A stretch of 64,000 bases of DNA from Agrobacterium tumefaciens (lineage in GTDB: Bacteria > Pseudomonadota > Alphaproteobacteria > Rhizobiales > Rhizobiaceae): the NCBI RefSeq assembly GCF_005221325.1, contig NZ_CP039889.1, positions 62,001 to 126,000 of the forward strand, given 5' to 3'. Below are positions 1 through 8,881 of the stretch, piece after piece; the stretch's first letter is position 1; every line of letters starts with the position of its first letter. A program made the position numbers and the translations under genes. Below the pieces are notes generated by a model. That model did no database searches and had not been told where the DNA came from. It saw only the letters and a program-made list of their open reading frames with translations.

Positions 1-1079
1 CCGACCCCTCCAACATGCATTGGCTGACCGGTTATGACGGCTGGTCCTTCTATGTCCACCAATGCGTGCTGGTGCCGCCGGATGGCGATCCGATCTGGTA
101 TGGCCGCAAGCAGGATGCCAACGGCGCCAAGCGCACGGCCTACCTCGCCCATGACAACATCATCGGTTATCCGGACCACTACGTTCAGTCGACCGAACGG
201 CACCCGATGGATCTGTTGTCGCAAATCATTGAAGACCGGGGCTGGGCAGGCGTGACGGTCGGCGTCGAGATGGACAATTATTATTTCTCGGCCGCCGCCT
301 TCGCATCGTTGCAGAAACATCTGCCGAACGCCCGTTTCAAGGATGCAGCCGGTCTCGTGAACTGGCAGCGCGCGGTGAAAAGCCCGACTGAACTCGACTA
401 TATGCGCAAGGCCGGCAAGATCGTCGAGCTGATGCACAAGCGCATTGTCGATGTCGTTGAGCCCGGCATGCGCAAATGCGATCTCGTGGCCGAAATATAC
501 GATGCCGGCATTCGTGGAACCGCCGATTTCGGCGGCGACTATCCCGCCATCGTTCCGCTCCTTCCATCTGGCGCCGACGCGTCCGCGCCGCATCTGACAT
601 GGGACGACAAGCCGATGCGCTTGGGCGAAGGCACCTTCTTCGAAATAGCCGGCGCTTACCGGCGTTATCATTGCCCTCTGTCGCGCACGGTCTTTCTCGG
701 CAAGCCGACGCAGGCGTTTCTCGACGCGGAGAAGGCGACGCTCGAAGGCATGGAGGCCGGTCTTGCGGCGGCCAGACCCGGCAATACCTGCGAAGACATC
801 GCCAATGGGTTTTTCGCGGTGCTGAAAAAATACGGGATCATCAAGGATAACCGCACCGGCTATCCGATCGGCCTTTCCTATCCACCGGACTGGGGCGAGC
901 GCACCATGAGCCTGCGGCCCGGTGACCGCACGGAGCTGAAACCCGGCATGACGTTCCATTTCATGACCGGTCTGTGGCTGGAAGACATGGGGCTCGAAAT
1001 CACCGAGAGCATCGCAATCACCGAAACCGGTGTCGAATGCCTGTCTAATGTGCCGCGGCAACTCTTCGTGAAAGGCTGA
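1..1079 (+). CDS. doeA: Ectoine hydrolase DoeA (EutD), M24 peptidase family, 5' truncated by window
   Basis: The reading frame is open from base 3 to the stop at 1077..1079 and starts with D-P-S-N-M-H-W-L-T-G-Y-D-G-W-S-F-Y, a stretch typical of the N-terminal part of DoeA/EutD. The true start therefore lies upstream of the window and the ATG at 15 is internal; roughly 40 N-terminal residues are probably missing. DoeA opens the ectoine ring to N-alpha-acetyl-L-2,4-diaminobutyrate in the cytoplasm. The C-terminal two thirds has the pita-bread M24 fold (for example F-E-I-A-G-A-Y-R-R-Y-H and the closing L-E-I-T-E-S). The next gene, doeB, starts 4 bp after the stop and ehu transporter genes follow, which strongly supports the ectoine assignment over a generic Xaa-Pro peptidase. 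Confidence 0.9.
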   Translation, partial: DPSNMHWLTGYDGWSFYVHQCVLVPPDGDPIWYGRKQDANGAKRTAYLAHDNIIGYPDHYVQSTERHPMDLLSQIIEDRGWAGVTVGVEMDNYYFSAAAFASLQKHLPNARFKDAAGLVNWQRAVKSPTELDYMRKAGKIVELMHKRIVDVVEPGMRKCDLVAEIYDAGIRGTADFGGDYPAIVPLLPSGADASAPHLTWDDKPMRLGEGTFFEIAGAYRRYHCPLSRTVFLGKPTQAFLDAEKATLEGMEAGLAAARPGNTCEDIANGFFAVLKKYGIIKDNRTGYPIGLSYPPDWGERTMSLRPGDRTELKPGMTFHFMTGLWLEDMGLEITESIAITETGVECLSNVPRQLFVKG

Positions 1080-1083
1080 GACG

Positions 1084-2097
1084 ATGTTGAGTACCGCGCT
1101 ACGCCCCTCACCGATCACGCCGTCGGTCGATTTCGACAAGAAAGGCATACAGCACGGTCACCTGCGGCTGCCATACAGCCGCGATGACAGTGCCTGGGGT
1201 TCGGTGATGATCCCGATCTGCGTCATCGCCAATGGCGAGGGACAGACAGCACTTTTGACAGGCGCCAATCACGGCGACGAATATGAGGGACCGGCGGCAC
1301 TTTTCGAGCTCGCTCATACGCTGGATCCGGCCAAAGTGAGCGGGCGCATCATCATCGTGCCGGCACTCAACTATCCGGCCTTTCGCGCGGGAACACGCAC
1401 TTCGCCGATCGATCGCGGCAACCTGAACCGCAGCTTTCCCGGCCGGGCCGATGGTTCCGTGACGGAGAAGATCGCCGACTACGTGACCCGTCATTTGATA
1501 CCGCTCGCGGATATCGTGCTCGACTTCCATTCAGGAGGCAGAACGCTTGATTTCCTGCCCTATGCCGCAGCTCACGAATTACCCGACAAGACGCAGGAAG
1601 CCCGGTGTTTCGAGGCGGTGGCGGCTTTTGCTGCACCCTATTCGATGAAGATGCTGGAGATTGACGCCGTCGGCATGCTGGACACGACAGTCGAGGAGTT
1701 GGGCAAGGTCTTCGTCACCACCGAGCTTGGCGGCGCAGGCACGGCGAGCGCGAAATCGATCGACATCGCCCGCAAAGGCACCATCAACCTGCTGCGTCAC
1801 GCCGGCATCCTGACCGGCGCACCGGCGCCGGCGCCGAGCCGCTGGCTGGATATGCCCTCCAGCGATTGCTTCACCTTTGCCGAAGATGACGGGCTCGTCG
1901 CCTTCGTCCGCGATCTGGGAGATGCGGTCACGGCGGGTGAGATCATCGCCAGGGTCTACCCTGTTGGGAAAACCGGCCTCACGCCGGTCGATTACCGCGC
2001 GTCCATCAGCGGCGTGCTCGCAGCGCGCCACGTTCCCGGCCTCATCAAGGCCGGCGACTGCCTTTCCGTCATCGCCACGGTCACGGAGAACATCTAG
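1084..2097 (+). CDS. doeB: N-alpha-acetyl-L-2,4-diaminobutyrate deacetylase DoeB (EutE)
   Basis: A 337-residue zinc deacetylase of the succinylglutamate desuccinylase/aspartoacylase family. It removes the acetyl group from the DoeA product to give 2,4-diaminobutyrate, the second step of ectoine degradation. The zinc site is visible as N-H-G-D-E (H63, E66) and D-F-H-S-G-G (H149), with the family motif R-G-N-L-N-R-S-F-P-G at about 111-120. The ATG lies 4 bp after the doeA stop, so the two are probably translationally coupled. A C-terminal beta-barrel-like domain (about 245-337) is normal for the family. Family and context agree; the exact substrate rests on the neighbours. Confidence 0.9.
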   Translation: MLSTALRPSPITPSVDFDKKGIQHGHLRLPYSRDDSAWGSVMIPICVIANGEGQTALLTGANHGDEYEGPAALFELAHTLDPAKVSGRIIIVPALNYPAFRAGTRTSPIDRGNLNRSFPGRADGSVTEKIADYVTRHLIPLADIVLDFHSGGRTLDFLPYAAAHELPDKTQEARCFEAVAAFAAPYSMKMLEIDAVGMLDTTVEELGKVFVTTELGGAGTASAKSIDIARKGTINLLRHAGILTGAPAPAPSRWLDMPSSDCFTFAEDDGLVAFVRDLGDAVTAGEIIARVYPVGKTGLTPVDYRASISGVLAARHVPGLIKAGDCLSVIATVTENI

Positions 2098-2156
2098 TCA
2101 AAAAATCCCGTGAGATCCGAAAACGGACCACGCAACCCAACCAGAGGAGTAAGAAC

Positions 2157-3008
2157 ATGAACATGATCAGACTTGCCGGGCTTTCCGCCCTCGCCCTTAC
2201 CATCGGTGTAACCTCAGCCAGCGCCTTGACCGTTGAGGAGGTCAAGAGCCAAGGCTATATCCGCGCCGCCACGGCCAATGAAGTGCCCTATTCCTACATG
2301 CAGCCCGACGGCACCTCCGCCGGCATCGGCCCTGACGTGGCGAATGCGGTTCTGAAATCGATGGGCATAGAGGAGGTGAACTGGACGGTGACGCCGTTTG
2401 GCACGCTCATTCCGGGTCTCAAGGCGCGCCGCTTCGATTTCGCGGCCGCCGAACAGAACATCTCGCCCGAGCGCTGCAAGCAGGTTGCCTTCACGGAACC
2501 GAATTCCTCCTATGGCGAAGGCCTGCTGGTGAAGAAGGGCAACCCGAAAAAGCTGACCACCTATGCCGATATCGCCAAGGATCCAGCGTTGAAAGTGGCC
2601 GTGGTGTCCGGCGCCAACAATGTCGATTTCCTGCGGGCCGTCGGCGTCAAGGAAGAGCAGATTGTCTTCATTCCCGCCAATGCCGATGCCATCCCCACTG
2701 TTCAGAGCCGTGCCGACGCCTACGCCGCAACAGAGCTGACGGTCTCGGAGCTCGCCAAGGGCCAGGCCAATGTCGAGCAGGTCAAACCCTTCGTTGATCC
2801 TGTCGTGAAGGATGCGCCGGTACGCAACTACGGTGGCTTTGCCTTCCGGCCGGAAGACAAGGAGCTGCGCGACGCGTTTAATGTCGCGCTGGTCGAATTC
2901 CGCAAGACCGACGATTACAAGAAGATCCTCGCAAAATACGGCCTATCCGAACAGAGTATTGCGGCAGCGGCCGAAAAGAAGGTCGCCGATCTCTGCGCCG
3001 GCAAGTAA
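2157..3008 (+). CDS. ehuB: Ectoine/hydroxyectoine ABC transporter substrate-binding protein EhuB
   Basis: A 283-residue periplasmic binding protein of the amino-acid (SBP_bac_3) family that captures ectoine and 5-hydroxyectoine. It has a Sec signal peptide (residues 1-23, hydrophobic core A-G-L-S-A-L-A-L-T-I-G, cleavage near S-A-S-A-L). The mature part begins with the usual I-R-A-A-T-A-N-E-V-P-Y-S-Y and ends with a Lys-rich tail and a late Cys. A strong ribosome site (AGAGGAG) lies about 8 bp before the ATG. It follows doeB and precedes two permeases and an ATPase in the known ehuB-C-D-A order, which makes the substrate assignment good. Confidence 0.9.
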   Translation: MNMIRLAGLSALALTIGVTSASALTVEEVKSQGYIRAATANEVPYSYMQPDGTSAGIGPDVANAVLKSMGIEEVNWTVTPFGTLIPGLKARRFDFAAAEQNISPERCKQVAFTEPNSSYGEGLLVKKGNPKKLTTYADIAKDPALKVAVVSGANNVDFLRAVGVKEEQIVFIPANADAIPTVQSRADAYAATELTVSELAKGQANVEQVKPFVDPVVKDAPVRNYGGFAFRPEDKELRDAFNVALVEFRKTDDYKKILAKYGLSEQSIAAAAEKKVADLCAGK

Positions 3009-3068
3009 CCGCAGTAGGCGCTCGGCCCTGGCCGGGCGCCGTTCCACTGGAACTTGGGAAAACGCCAA

Positions 3069-3734
3069 ATGGACATGACCGCCTATCTGCCGATGCTATG
3101 GCAAGGCGCCGTCGTCACCATGACGATCACACTGGCAGCGCTCGTTGTCGGGACAATGCTCGCCTTCTTCTTCGGCATTCTGCGCGTCGAGGGGGGACCA
3201 ATCCTTTCGACCGTTGCGCTCTGTTACACGGAAGTGTTTCGCGGCACCTCACTGCTGGTTCAGCTTTTCTGGTTCTATTATGCCCTGCCGCTGGTCGGTC
3301 TGAGTTTCGATCCGGTCACCACCGGCGTGTTGGTGCTTGCCGCCCACGCAGGCGGTTACGGTGCCGAGATCGTACGCGGCGCGTTGTCTTCCGTCTCAGT
3401 GCAGCAGATGGAAGCCGCACGAGCGCTGAACTTCACACGGATGCAGACGCTGTTTCGCATTTCACTGCCGCAGGCCGTCGTTGAGATGATGCCGGCCTTC
3501 GGCAATCTGGCCATAGAAACGCTGAAACTATCCTCGCTCGTGTCGCTGATCTCGATTGCCGACCTGACATTCGCGGCGCAGTCGATCCGCAACCTGACCC
3601 TCGACAGCACCAGCATCTATTCGATCACGCTGCTTTGCTATTTCGCGATGTCCCTGATCCTGATGGTCGTCATCCGGGTGATCGAACATTTCGTGCGGCG
3701 CGGCAACGTCTTTCCGCGCACCCGCCATTCGTAA
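3069..3734 (+). CDS. ehuC: Ectoine/hydroxyectoine ABC transporter permease EhuC
   Basis: A 221-residue inner-membrane permease of the polar amino-acid (HisM/GlnP) type with about five membrane segments. The ATPase-contacting EAA loop is seen around E-A-A-R-A-L-N-F-T-R-M-Q. A second-subunit partner, EhuD, follows 12 bp downstream. A TTG at 3054 is in frame, but I chose the ATG at 3069 because it gives the usual N-terminus (M-D-M-T-A-Y-L-P); neither start has a strong ribosome site, so the start is less certain than the gene. Confidence 0.87.
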   Translation: MDMTAYLPMLWQGAVVTMTITLAALVVGTMLAFFFGILRVEGGPILSTVALCYTEVFRGTSLLVQLFWFYYALPLVGLSFDPVTTGVLVLAAHAGGYGAEIVRGALSSVSVQQMEAARALNFTRMQTLFRISLPQAVVEMMPAFGNLAIETLKLSSLVSLISIADLTFAAQSIRNLTLDSTSIYSITLLCYFAMSLILMVVIRVIEHFVRRGNVFPRTRHS

Positions 3735-3746
3735 GGATATTCCGTC

Positions 3747-4439
3747 ATGATGTATGGTTACGAATGGGACACGACCACCTGGCTCACCTACACAACCTCC
3801 ATCCTGCCCATCATCCTGATCGGCCTGACGGTAACGCTGAAGGCCGCAGCCGCCGGTTTTGCGATCGCGCTGGTTCTCGGGCTCATCTTTGCGCTGCTGC
3901 GCCGCAGCCGGGTGAAGATGGTTTCCTGGCCGACCGCGCTGGTGGTCGAATTTCTTCGCGATACACCGCTTCTGGTGCAGCTGTTCTTTCTCTACTACGT
4001 GCTTCCGGATTTCGGCATCGTGCTGCCGGCGTTTCTCACCGGCGCACTGGCACTCGGCCTGCAATATGCAGCCTATACCTCGGAGGTCTATCGCGGCGGC
4101 ATCGAGGCGGTACATCACGGCCAGTGGGAAGCCGCGACGGCGCTTAATCTCACAGCCATGCAGACCTATCGGGATATAATCATCCCGCAGGCCATCCCCC
4201 GCATCGTCCCGGCCATGGGCAACTATCTTGTCGCCATGATCAAGGAAACGCCGGTCCTTTCCGTCGTCACGGTTCTCGAAATGATGGGCCTTGCCAACAT
4301 GATCGGCGAGCGCACCTTCGAGTATCTGGTGCCATTGACGCTTGTCGGCCTGATCTTCCTCCTCCTGACCATAATCTGCTCGGCAGGCCTCAGCCGCCTG
4401 CAAAGGGCGCTTCCAAAAGCAGGAATACCCTTGCGATGA
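3747..4439 (+). CDS. ehuD: Ectoine/hydroxyectoine ABC transporter permease EhuD
   Basis: A 230-residue inner-membrane permease, homologous to EhuC, forming the heteromeric channel of the importer. The EAA-type loop [12 protein letters not shown] and the partner-type sequence [16 protein letters not shown] are clear. An AAGGA ribosome site precedes the ATG at 3747. The stop overlaps the start of ehuA by 4 bp (ATGA), so the two are probably translated together. Confidence 0.87.
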   Translation: MMYGYEWDTTTWLTYTTSILPIILIGLTVTLKAAAAGFAIALVLGLIFALLRRSRVKMVSWPTALVVEFLRDTPLLVQLFFLYYVLPDFGIVLPAFLTGALALGLQYAAYTSEVYRGGIEAVHHGQWEAATALNLTAMQTYRDIIIPQAIPRIVPAMGNYLVAMIKETPVLSVVTVLEMMGLANMIGERTFEYLVPLTLVGLIFLLLTIICSAGLSRLQRALPKAGIPLR

Positions 4440-5215
4440 CAAACAACACCAATCAGCCGCTGATCGAATTTTCCGATGTCACGAAGCGCTTCGGTATTCT
4501 GACGGTTCTCGATCAGTTCAATTTCAGCGTGGCAAAAGGCGAAAAAGTCACCCTCATCGGCCCTTCCGGCTCCGGCAAATCGACGGTTCTGCGCATTCTC
4601 ATGACGCTGGAACCGTTCCAGGAGGGAAAGCTGACGCTGGCGGACATCTCCTATCACGAGCAGGGAGGCAAAGGCCCCTTCAAGGCCTCGGAAAAACACC
4701 TGCGCCAGATCCGCAACCACGTCGGCATGGTTTTCCAGAGCTTCAACCTCTTCCCGCATATGACGGTGCTACGCAACATCGTGGAAGCGCCTGTGCGGGT
4801 GCTGGGCATCGCCCGCGCGGAAGCGGAAGCGCGGGCAATCGAGCTACTGAAGATGGTCGGGCTGGCCGAAAAAAAGGATCACTATCCAGTGCAGCTTTCC
4901 GGCGGGCAGCAGCAGCGCGTCGCCATTGCCCGCTCACTTGCCATGCGTCCGCGTGTCCTGCTTTTTGATGAGCCGACCTCAGCACTCGACCCGCAGCTGG
5001 TGGGCGAGGTTCTTTCCGTCATCCGCGATCTTGCCCATGAGCACGATCTGACAATGCTCCTCGTGACCCATGAGATGCGATTTGCCCGGGAGGTTTCAGA
5101 TCGAGTCTGCTTCTTTGACAAGGGACGCATCTGCGAACAGGGGAAGCCGGACGAGATTTTCGGCCAGCCAAAGGAAGAACGGACACGCGAGTTTCTGTCG
5201 TCTGTTTTACGGTGA
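4436..5215 (+). CDS. ehuA: Ectoine/hydroxyectoine ABC transporter ATP-binding protein EhuA
   Basis: A 259-residue ATPase of the polar amino-acid uptake class that powers EhuBCD. Walker A is G-P-S-G-S-G-K-S-T (about 42-50), the Q-loop region is [10 protein letters not shown], the signature is L-S-G-G-Q-Q-Q-R-V, Walker B is [12 protein letters not shown] and the switch His is in T-H-E-M. It is the last gene of the ectoine run and faces the convergent gene ending at 5244; the 28 bp between them holds no obvious terminator hairpin. Confidence 0.88.
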   Translation: MTNNTNQPLIEFSDVTKRFGILTVLDQFNFSVAKGEKVTLIGPSGSGKSTVLRILMTLEPFQEGKLTLADISYHEQGGKGPFKASEKHLRQIRNHVGMVFQSFNLFPHMTVLRNIVEAPVRVLGIARAEAEARAIELLKMVGLAEKKDHYPVQLSGGQQQRVAIARSLAMRPRVLLFDEPTSALDPQLVGEVLSVIRDLAHEHDLTMLLVTHEMRFAREVSDRVCFFDKGRICEQGKPDEIFGQPKEERTREFLSSVLR

Positions 5216-5243
5216 ACGTCCACCTGCCGTTTAGTCCTTGCGC

Positions 5244-6239
5244 TTAATCGGCAAGGGTGGCCAGAACCTTTCCATCCCGGCTCAGCACGATCGATTGTGG
5301 CGGTTCCGGCGCTGACTGGTTGGCATTGGCAGGCGGCTTTATCAGCCACGCGCCGGAATACTCTTCACGCAAATGCCGGGAATTCAGGCGGATTTCGGCG
5401 CCGGGCGCATAAGGACTAGTCCCGGCCGTTTTGTCTTTGGACAAGACCGCACTCCTGACTTCATAGAGCTTTCGCTCGCCATCAAGAGCAAGCGTTGCTT
5501 CCGAAAGATCGAAATTGTCGATCCGGACGATCTGACCTTCCGGCGTATCGAGAACCCATCTATCGGAATCCACGAAACCATCGGTATAGACATTGCCGGT
5601 GGAGGAACGCAGGGACGTGCCTTTCGGCAAGGTGATGCCATCAACGACATTGCCGTCGGCGAGAATGCATGTGTAGAAGGCGGATATGCCGCCATCGGGC
5701 TTCAGGTCGAATTGCACAGGCTGTGTCGCGTCACAGCGCCAGCCGCTCTGGGTGGTCACGCCCTTGCCGGTTATCCGCATATTATCAGGCATAAAGCCTA
5801 TCGTCTCGTAATTCTCGTTGGTTTTGATCGAGATATGACGGGCGATCTCCACGGCATCGATATCCGCGACGGACACGGGATGCGGAAACAGGGCACGATT
5901 GAAAGACCCCGGTATATCGGCGACCGACAGTTCGAGTTTCGTGCCTTTGGGCATATCGATCTGGCCAAGGCGCGTCGGTTCCGAGAGTTCCGGGCGATAG
6001 CTTGCCGTCCTCTCTTTTTCATAGCCATGCATCTGGAGATAAAAATCGCCGATCTGCCACAGGGTGAAGAGTGCGACAGCGGTTACCAGCCCATAGGGCA
6101 GCAGCATCGGGCGCTTCCAACGTCCGCGGGCATATTGAATGAGAAGCCCCAATGTCCAGAAGACCCAGACGACGGTCGTGGCGAGAAGGAAGGCGAGGAA
6201 AAGCAGCGCTTCGACGGATGGCAGTGCGACAGGGATCAT
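5244..6239 (-). CDS. Membrane-anchored protein of unknown function
   Basis: I do not recognise this protein. From the ATG at 6239 it is 331 residues. Two hydrophobic segments lie near the N-terminus (about 9-32 and 44-63) around a basic loop (Y-A-R-G-R-W-K-R-P). A long soluble, beta-rich domain of about 260 residues follows, probably in the periplasm. It has only two cysteines (W-R-C-D-A and Y-T-C-I-L), spaced for a possible disulfide. An in-frame TTG at 6302 would add a basic 21-residue leader; I prefer the ATG, but neither start has a clear ribosome site. The gene stands alone between convergent ehuA and the downstream end of the sugar operon. No function is inferred. Confidence 0.75.
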   Translation of the reverse strand: MIPVALPSVEALLFLAFLLATTVVWVFWTLGLLIQYARGRWKRPMLLPYGLVTAVALFTLWQIGDFYLQMHGYEKERTASYRPELSEPTRLGQIDMPKGTKLELSVADIPGSFNRALFPHPVSVADIDAVEIARHISIKTNENYETIGFMPDNMRITGKGVTTQSGWRCDATQPVQFDLKPDGGISAFYTCILADGNVVDGITLPKGTSLRSSTGNVYTDGFVDSDRWVLDTPEGQIVRIDNFDLSEATLALDGERKLYEVRSAVLSKDKTAGTSPYAPGAEIRLNSRHLREEYSGAWLIKPPANANQSAPEPPQSIVLSRDGKVLATLAD

Positions 6240-6389
6240 GAAAACCAGCGGCCTTGGGCGGATCGTCTTGATCCGGAAGAGACACTGGAGCTTTAGCCGC
6301 AAGCGATGGCCAGTTCAACTCGCGGATGGTGGCAGCTCCGAACCGGGCGACGGCAGATGGCGGCCGCCCGGTCAGGATATTATCGCAAA

Positions 6390-7259
6390 TCAGCCACCAA
6401 TGACGAAGCGGGAGAATGCCAATGAATTGCGGGCATCCTCGTCCATTTTCGCAACGTCGGCGCCATTGCTAAGGTCACGCCAGACCTTGATGTCCGAGCC
6501 GATGGTGCCGCCGGTCTTGACGAAGGGTTCCATGACGACCGCACCGGTGTAATTGATATCACGCAGCGCAAGGCCGATTTCGTGCCAGGGCATTCTGCCC
6601 TTGCCGGGGACGCGGCGATTGCTTTCACCCGTATGGAAGTGCCCCAGAAGCGGGCCGGCCGTGCGGATGGCCTCGCCAAAACTGTCTTCCTCAATGTTCA
6701 TGTGGAAGGTATCCAGCATGACCTTCACATTGTTCTTGCCGACATCCTTCACGAAAGCGACGCCTTCGGCCGCCGTGTTGAGGACGTGGTTTTCAAAGCG
6801 GTTGAGGACTTCGATGCATAGGTTGATGCCGAGATCATTGGCGAAATCGGCAATGCCGTTGATGCCTTCGACGCCGCGCGCATAATCGCCTGCCTTGTCG
6901 ACCGGCTGCGAATAATCAATTGGCCAATAGGAGTGCAATGCACCGCCGATGGTGTGGATATCGAGCTTGGCGACATTGGAAAGGGTCCGTTCGAAGAACG
7001 CCTTGCCGGCCGCACGCACCGAAGCATCTTCCGACGACAGGTTCTTGGTTTTCGATGGACCGATGCCGGCGGTGAGAATGATGCCATTATTCTTCGCGCT
7101 CTGCCTGATGGTCGCGAGTTCGGCGTCGCTATAGTCGTTGATGTGGTGGGCGGCGACTTCGATGATATCGAAACCAAGCTTGGCGACCTTTTCGATGTAA
7201 GGGCCGAACTTGGCGCTCCACTCATGTTCCCAGTAAGAATAATAGATGCCGTGTTTCAT
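6390..7259 (-). CDS. dpe: D-psicose (D-allulose) 3-epimerase
   Basis: A 289-residue TIM-barrel epimerase that interconverts D-psicose (D-allulose) and D-fructose at C3 using a divalent metal. The sequence matches my memory of the characterised A. tumefaciens enzyme with only a few substitutions, starting M-K-H-G-I-Y-Y-S-Y-W-E-H-E-W. The metal/catalytic residues fall exactly on E150, D183, H209 and E244, the published positions. It is the last gene of a minus-strand operon with an Rbs-type importer, a second epimerase-family protein and a kinase. This suggests the operon imports allulose (or a related ketose) and feeds it in as fructose. The start is a clear ATG behind a modest AGAGA ribosome site. 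Confidence 0.97.
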   Translation of the reverse strand: MKHGIYYSYWEHEWSAKFGPYIEKVAKLGFDIIEVAAHHINDYSDAELATIRQSAKNNGIILTAGIGPSKTKNLSSEDASVRAAGKAFFERTLSNVAKLDIHTIGGALHSYWPIDYSQPVDKAGDYARGVEGINGIADFANDLGINLCIEVLNRFENHVLNTAAEGVAFVKDVGKNNVKVMLDTFHMNIEEDSFGEAIRTAGPLLGHFHTGESNRRVPGKGRMPWHEIGLALRDINYTGAVVMEPFVKTGGTIGSDIKVWRDLSNGADVAKMDEDARNSLAFSRFVIGG

Positions 7260-7325
7260 TGGTGTCTCTTTCGCTTTTCTGTTTCGCTTGGCTTTGAATA
7301 GGGAGTCGCAGTCGTCCAGGCAGGC

Positions 7326-7991
7326 TCAGGACGCGGCGCCTTTTCCCGGATTTCTGATGCGAATATCCGGCTCCGCGCTTGTGGATGTGATGAAGCGGCC
7401 ATTGGGAAGATCGTTCTCCTCCACCTTGCGGTTGATCTCCTCCTCGCCGAGACCGAAGCTCAGCCAGCGGCCCCGCAGCCGCGCACGCAGATCGTCCTCA
7501 TCGACATCGACGAAGACAGTGAGATCGAAGATCGGTTTGAGACGATCCCATGGCGACTGGCTGGCGAGGAGATAATTGCCCTCACAGACGATGATCTCGA
7601 CGGATTGCGGGATCAACCGCCCGCCGGCGCGGGCAATCTCGATCGCGCGATCGAAGACCGGCACGGCAACGACATCGTCCTCATTGGCTTTCAGACGCTC
7701 CAGCATATGGCGCAGCCCGTGGGCGTCAAAGGTATCGATGGCGCCCTTGAAGGCACGGCGGTTCATTTGCTCAAGGACGGCATCGTCATAATGAAAGCCA
7801 TCCATCGGAAACAGCGCAGCGGATGCGCCTTCGCCGGCGTTCAGTGCATCGACCACGCGTTCGGCGATGGTTGATTTTCCCGACCCGGGAGCGCCGGCAA
7901 TCGCAATCATCACGCGCCGGCCATTCGAGCTGGCGAAACGTTTCAGCGCGAGGCCTGCGATTTCACCGGCATTATCGTCAATTTTACTCAA
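7326..7991 (-). CDS. P-loop sugar/nucleoside kinase, uridine kinase/FrcK-like
   Basis: A 221-residue cytoplasmic kinase. Walker A is G-A-P-G-S-G-K-S-T (about 33-41). The uridine/phosphoribulokinase-type region M-D-G-F-H-Y-D-D holds the substrate acid and His, and a lid region sits near R-L-R-G-R-W. It resembles the FrcK protein found with the rhizobial fructose importer FrcBCA, though I cannot confirm orthology. In this operon it most plausibly phosphorylates the imported or epimerised ketose; that is inference. The start is a TTG at 7991 preceded by GAGGGG; no better ATG is in frame upstream, and the next Met is beyond the P-loop. Confidence 0.82.
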   Translation of the reverse strand: MSKIDDNAGEIAGLALKRFASSNGRRVMIAIAGAPGSGKSTIAERVVDALNAGEGASAALFPMDGFHYDDAVLEQMNRRAFKGAIDTFDAHGLRHMLERLKANEDDVVAVPVFDRAIEIARAGGRLIPQSVEIIVCEGNYLLASQSPWDRLKPIFDLTVFVDVDEDDLRARLRGRWLSFGLGEEEINRKVEENDLPNGRFITSTSAEPDIRIRNPGKGAAS

Positions 7992-8028
7992 GGTGCCCCT
8001 CGCCTCGAAAAGTGGTTATCGCTACCGG

Positions 8029-8880
8029 CTACGCGAAAATCCGGTACTGGTTTGCCTTGTCACGTAGAAAGGCCAGCCCCTTATCCAGGGACTCCTCAGT
8101 GCTGGCAGCGACGGGCCGCCACGTCGAAATCTCGCCCGCCATCTCTTCCGGCATCGCGGCAAAGCCCTCGAGGGCAAGGACGCCGTTGAACCTTATGGCT
8201 GCGAGCGCCGAAAACACCTCGTCCCACGCGACGTTGCCGAAACCCGGCGTGCCGCGGTCGCTTTCCGACATATGCATATATTTCAGATGGTTGCGGGCAG
8301 CGATGATGCCATTGGCGATGCCCTTTTCTTCCATGTTCATATGGAAGGTATCGAGATGGATAAAGATATTGTCGGCGCCGATGCGCTCCACCAGCGCCAC
8401 TGCCTGTTCGGCGGAGTTGAGCAGATGGTTTTCGTAACGGTTGACGGTCTCGATGCCGAATTGCAGGCCGAGTGTTTTTGCGTGGCCGGCAGCTTCGGAG
8501 AGTGCCCTTGTCAGATTGTCATATTCACCCTGCGTCGGCGGAAAACCGGTGCGCTCATTTGTACCGCCATAAGTGACACCGGTCAGCCCTTTCGCCCCCA
8601 TGGCGGCAGCCTTGTCGAGGGCGGCCTTGAGATGCTCGACAGCTGCCTCGGGACGGACCGAAGCCCAGGCCGGCTCCGGCAGCACGAGCGAACAGACAGC
8701 GCTGAGATCATATTGCTCCAGCAGATTGCGCGTGTGTTCCGCATCGACGGAAGGGATATCGACAAGCGGGATTTCGATGAAATCCTGACCATAGCTCGCT
8801 GCACCGGCAATGGCGCGGGCAGCATTTTCATGGTCCCATTTCAGAGACCACATCATTGCGTGAACACCGAGGCCTTTCAC
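8029..8880 (-). CDS. Sugar epimerase/isomerase of the D-tagatose 3-epimerase family (TIM barrel)
   Basis: A 283-residue member of the AP-endonuclease 2/xylose-isomerase-like TIM-barrel superfamily, clearly related to the D-psicose 3-epimerase two genes downstream. The matching metal site can be read as E144 (F-G-I-E-T-V-N-R-Y-E-N-H), D177 (H-L-D-T-F-H-M-N), H203 (Y-M-H-M-S-E-S) and E238 (L-A-L-E-G-F). It starts with GTG, 1 bp after the stop of the preceding permease, so translation is probably coupled. The substrate is unknown; L-ribulose, D-tagatose or another ketose are options. Two members of the family in one operon suggest successive or alternative epimerisations. Confidence 0.85.
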   Translation of the reverse strand: MKGLGVHAMMWSLKWDHENAARAIAGAASYGQDFIEIPLVDIPSVDAEHTRNLLEQYDLSAVCSLVLPEPAWASVRPEAAVEHLKAALDKAAAMGAKGLTGVTYGGTNERTGFPPTQGEYDNLTRALSEAAGHAKTLGLQFGIETVNRYENHLLNSAEQAVALVERIGADNIFIHLDTFHMNMEEKGIANGIIAARNHLKYMHMSESDRGTPGFGNVAWDEVFSALAAIRFNGVLALEGFAAMPEEMAGEISTWRPVAASTEESLDKGLAFLRDKANQYRIFA

Positions 8881-8881
8881 G

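Noticed and set aside
15..1079. ATG at 15 as the start of doeA
   Set aside because: Residues encoded before it (D-P-S-N) continue the conserved DoeA sequence, so the gene is cut by the window edge.
8029..8880. Duplicate D-psicose 3-epimerase gene
   Set aside because: The metal residues match but overall similarity to the 6390..7259 protein is low, so it is a distant family member and not a recent duplicate.
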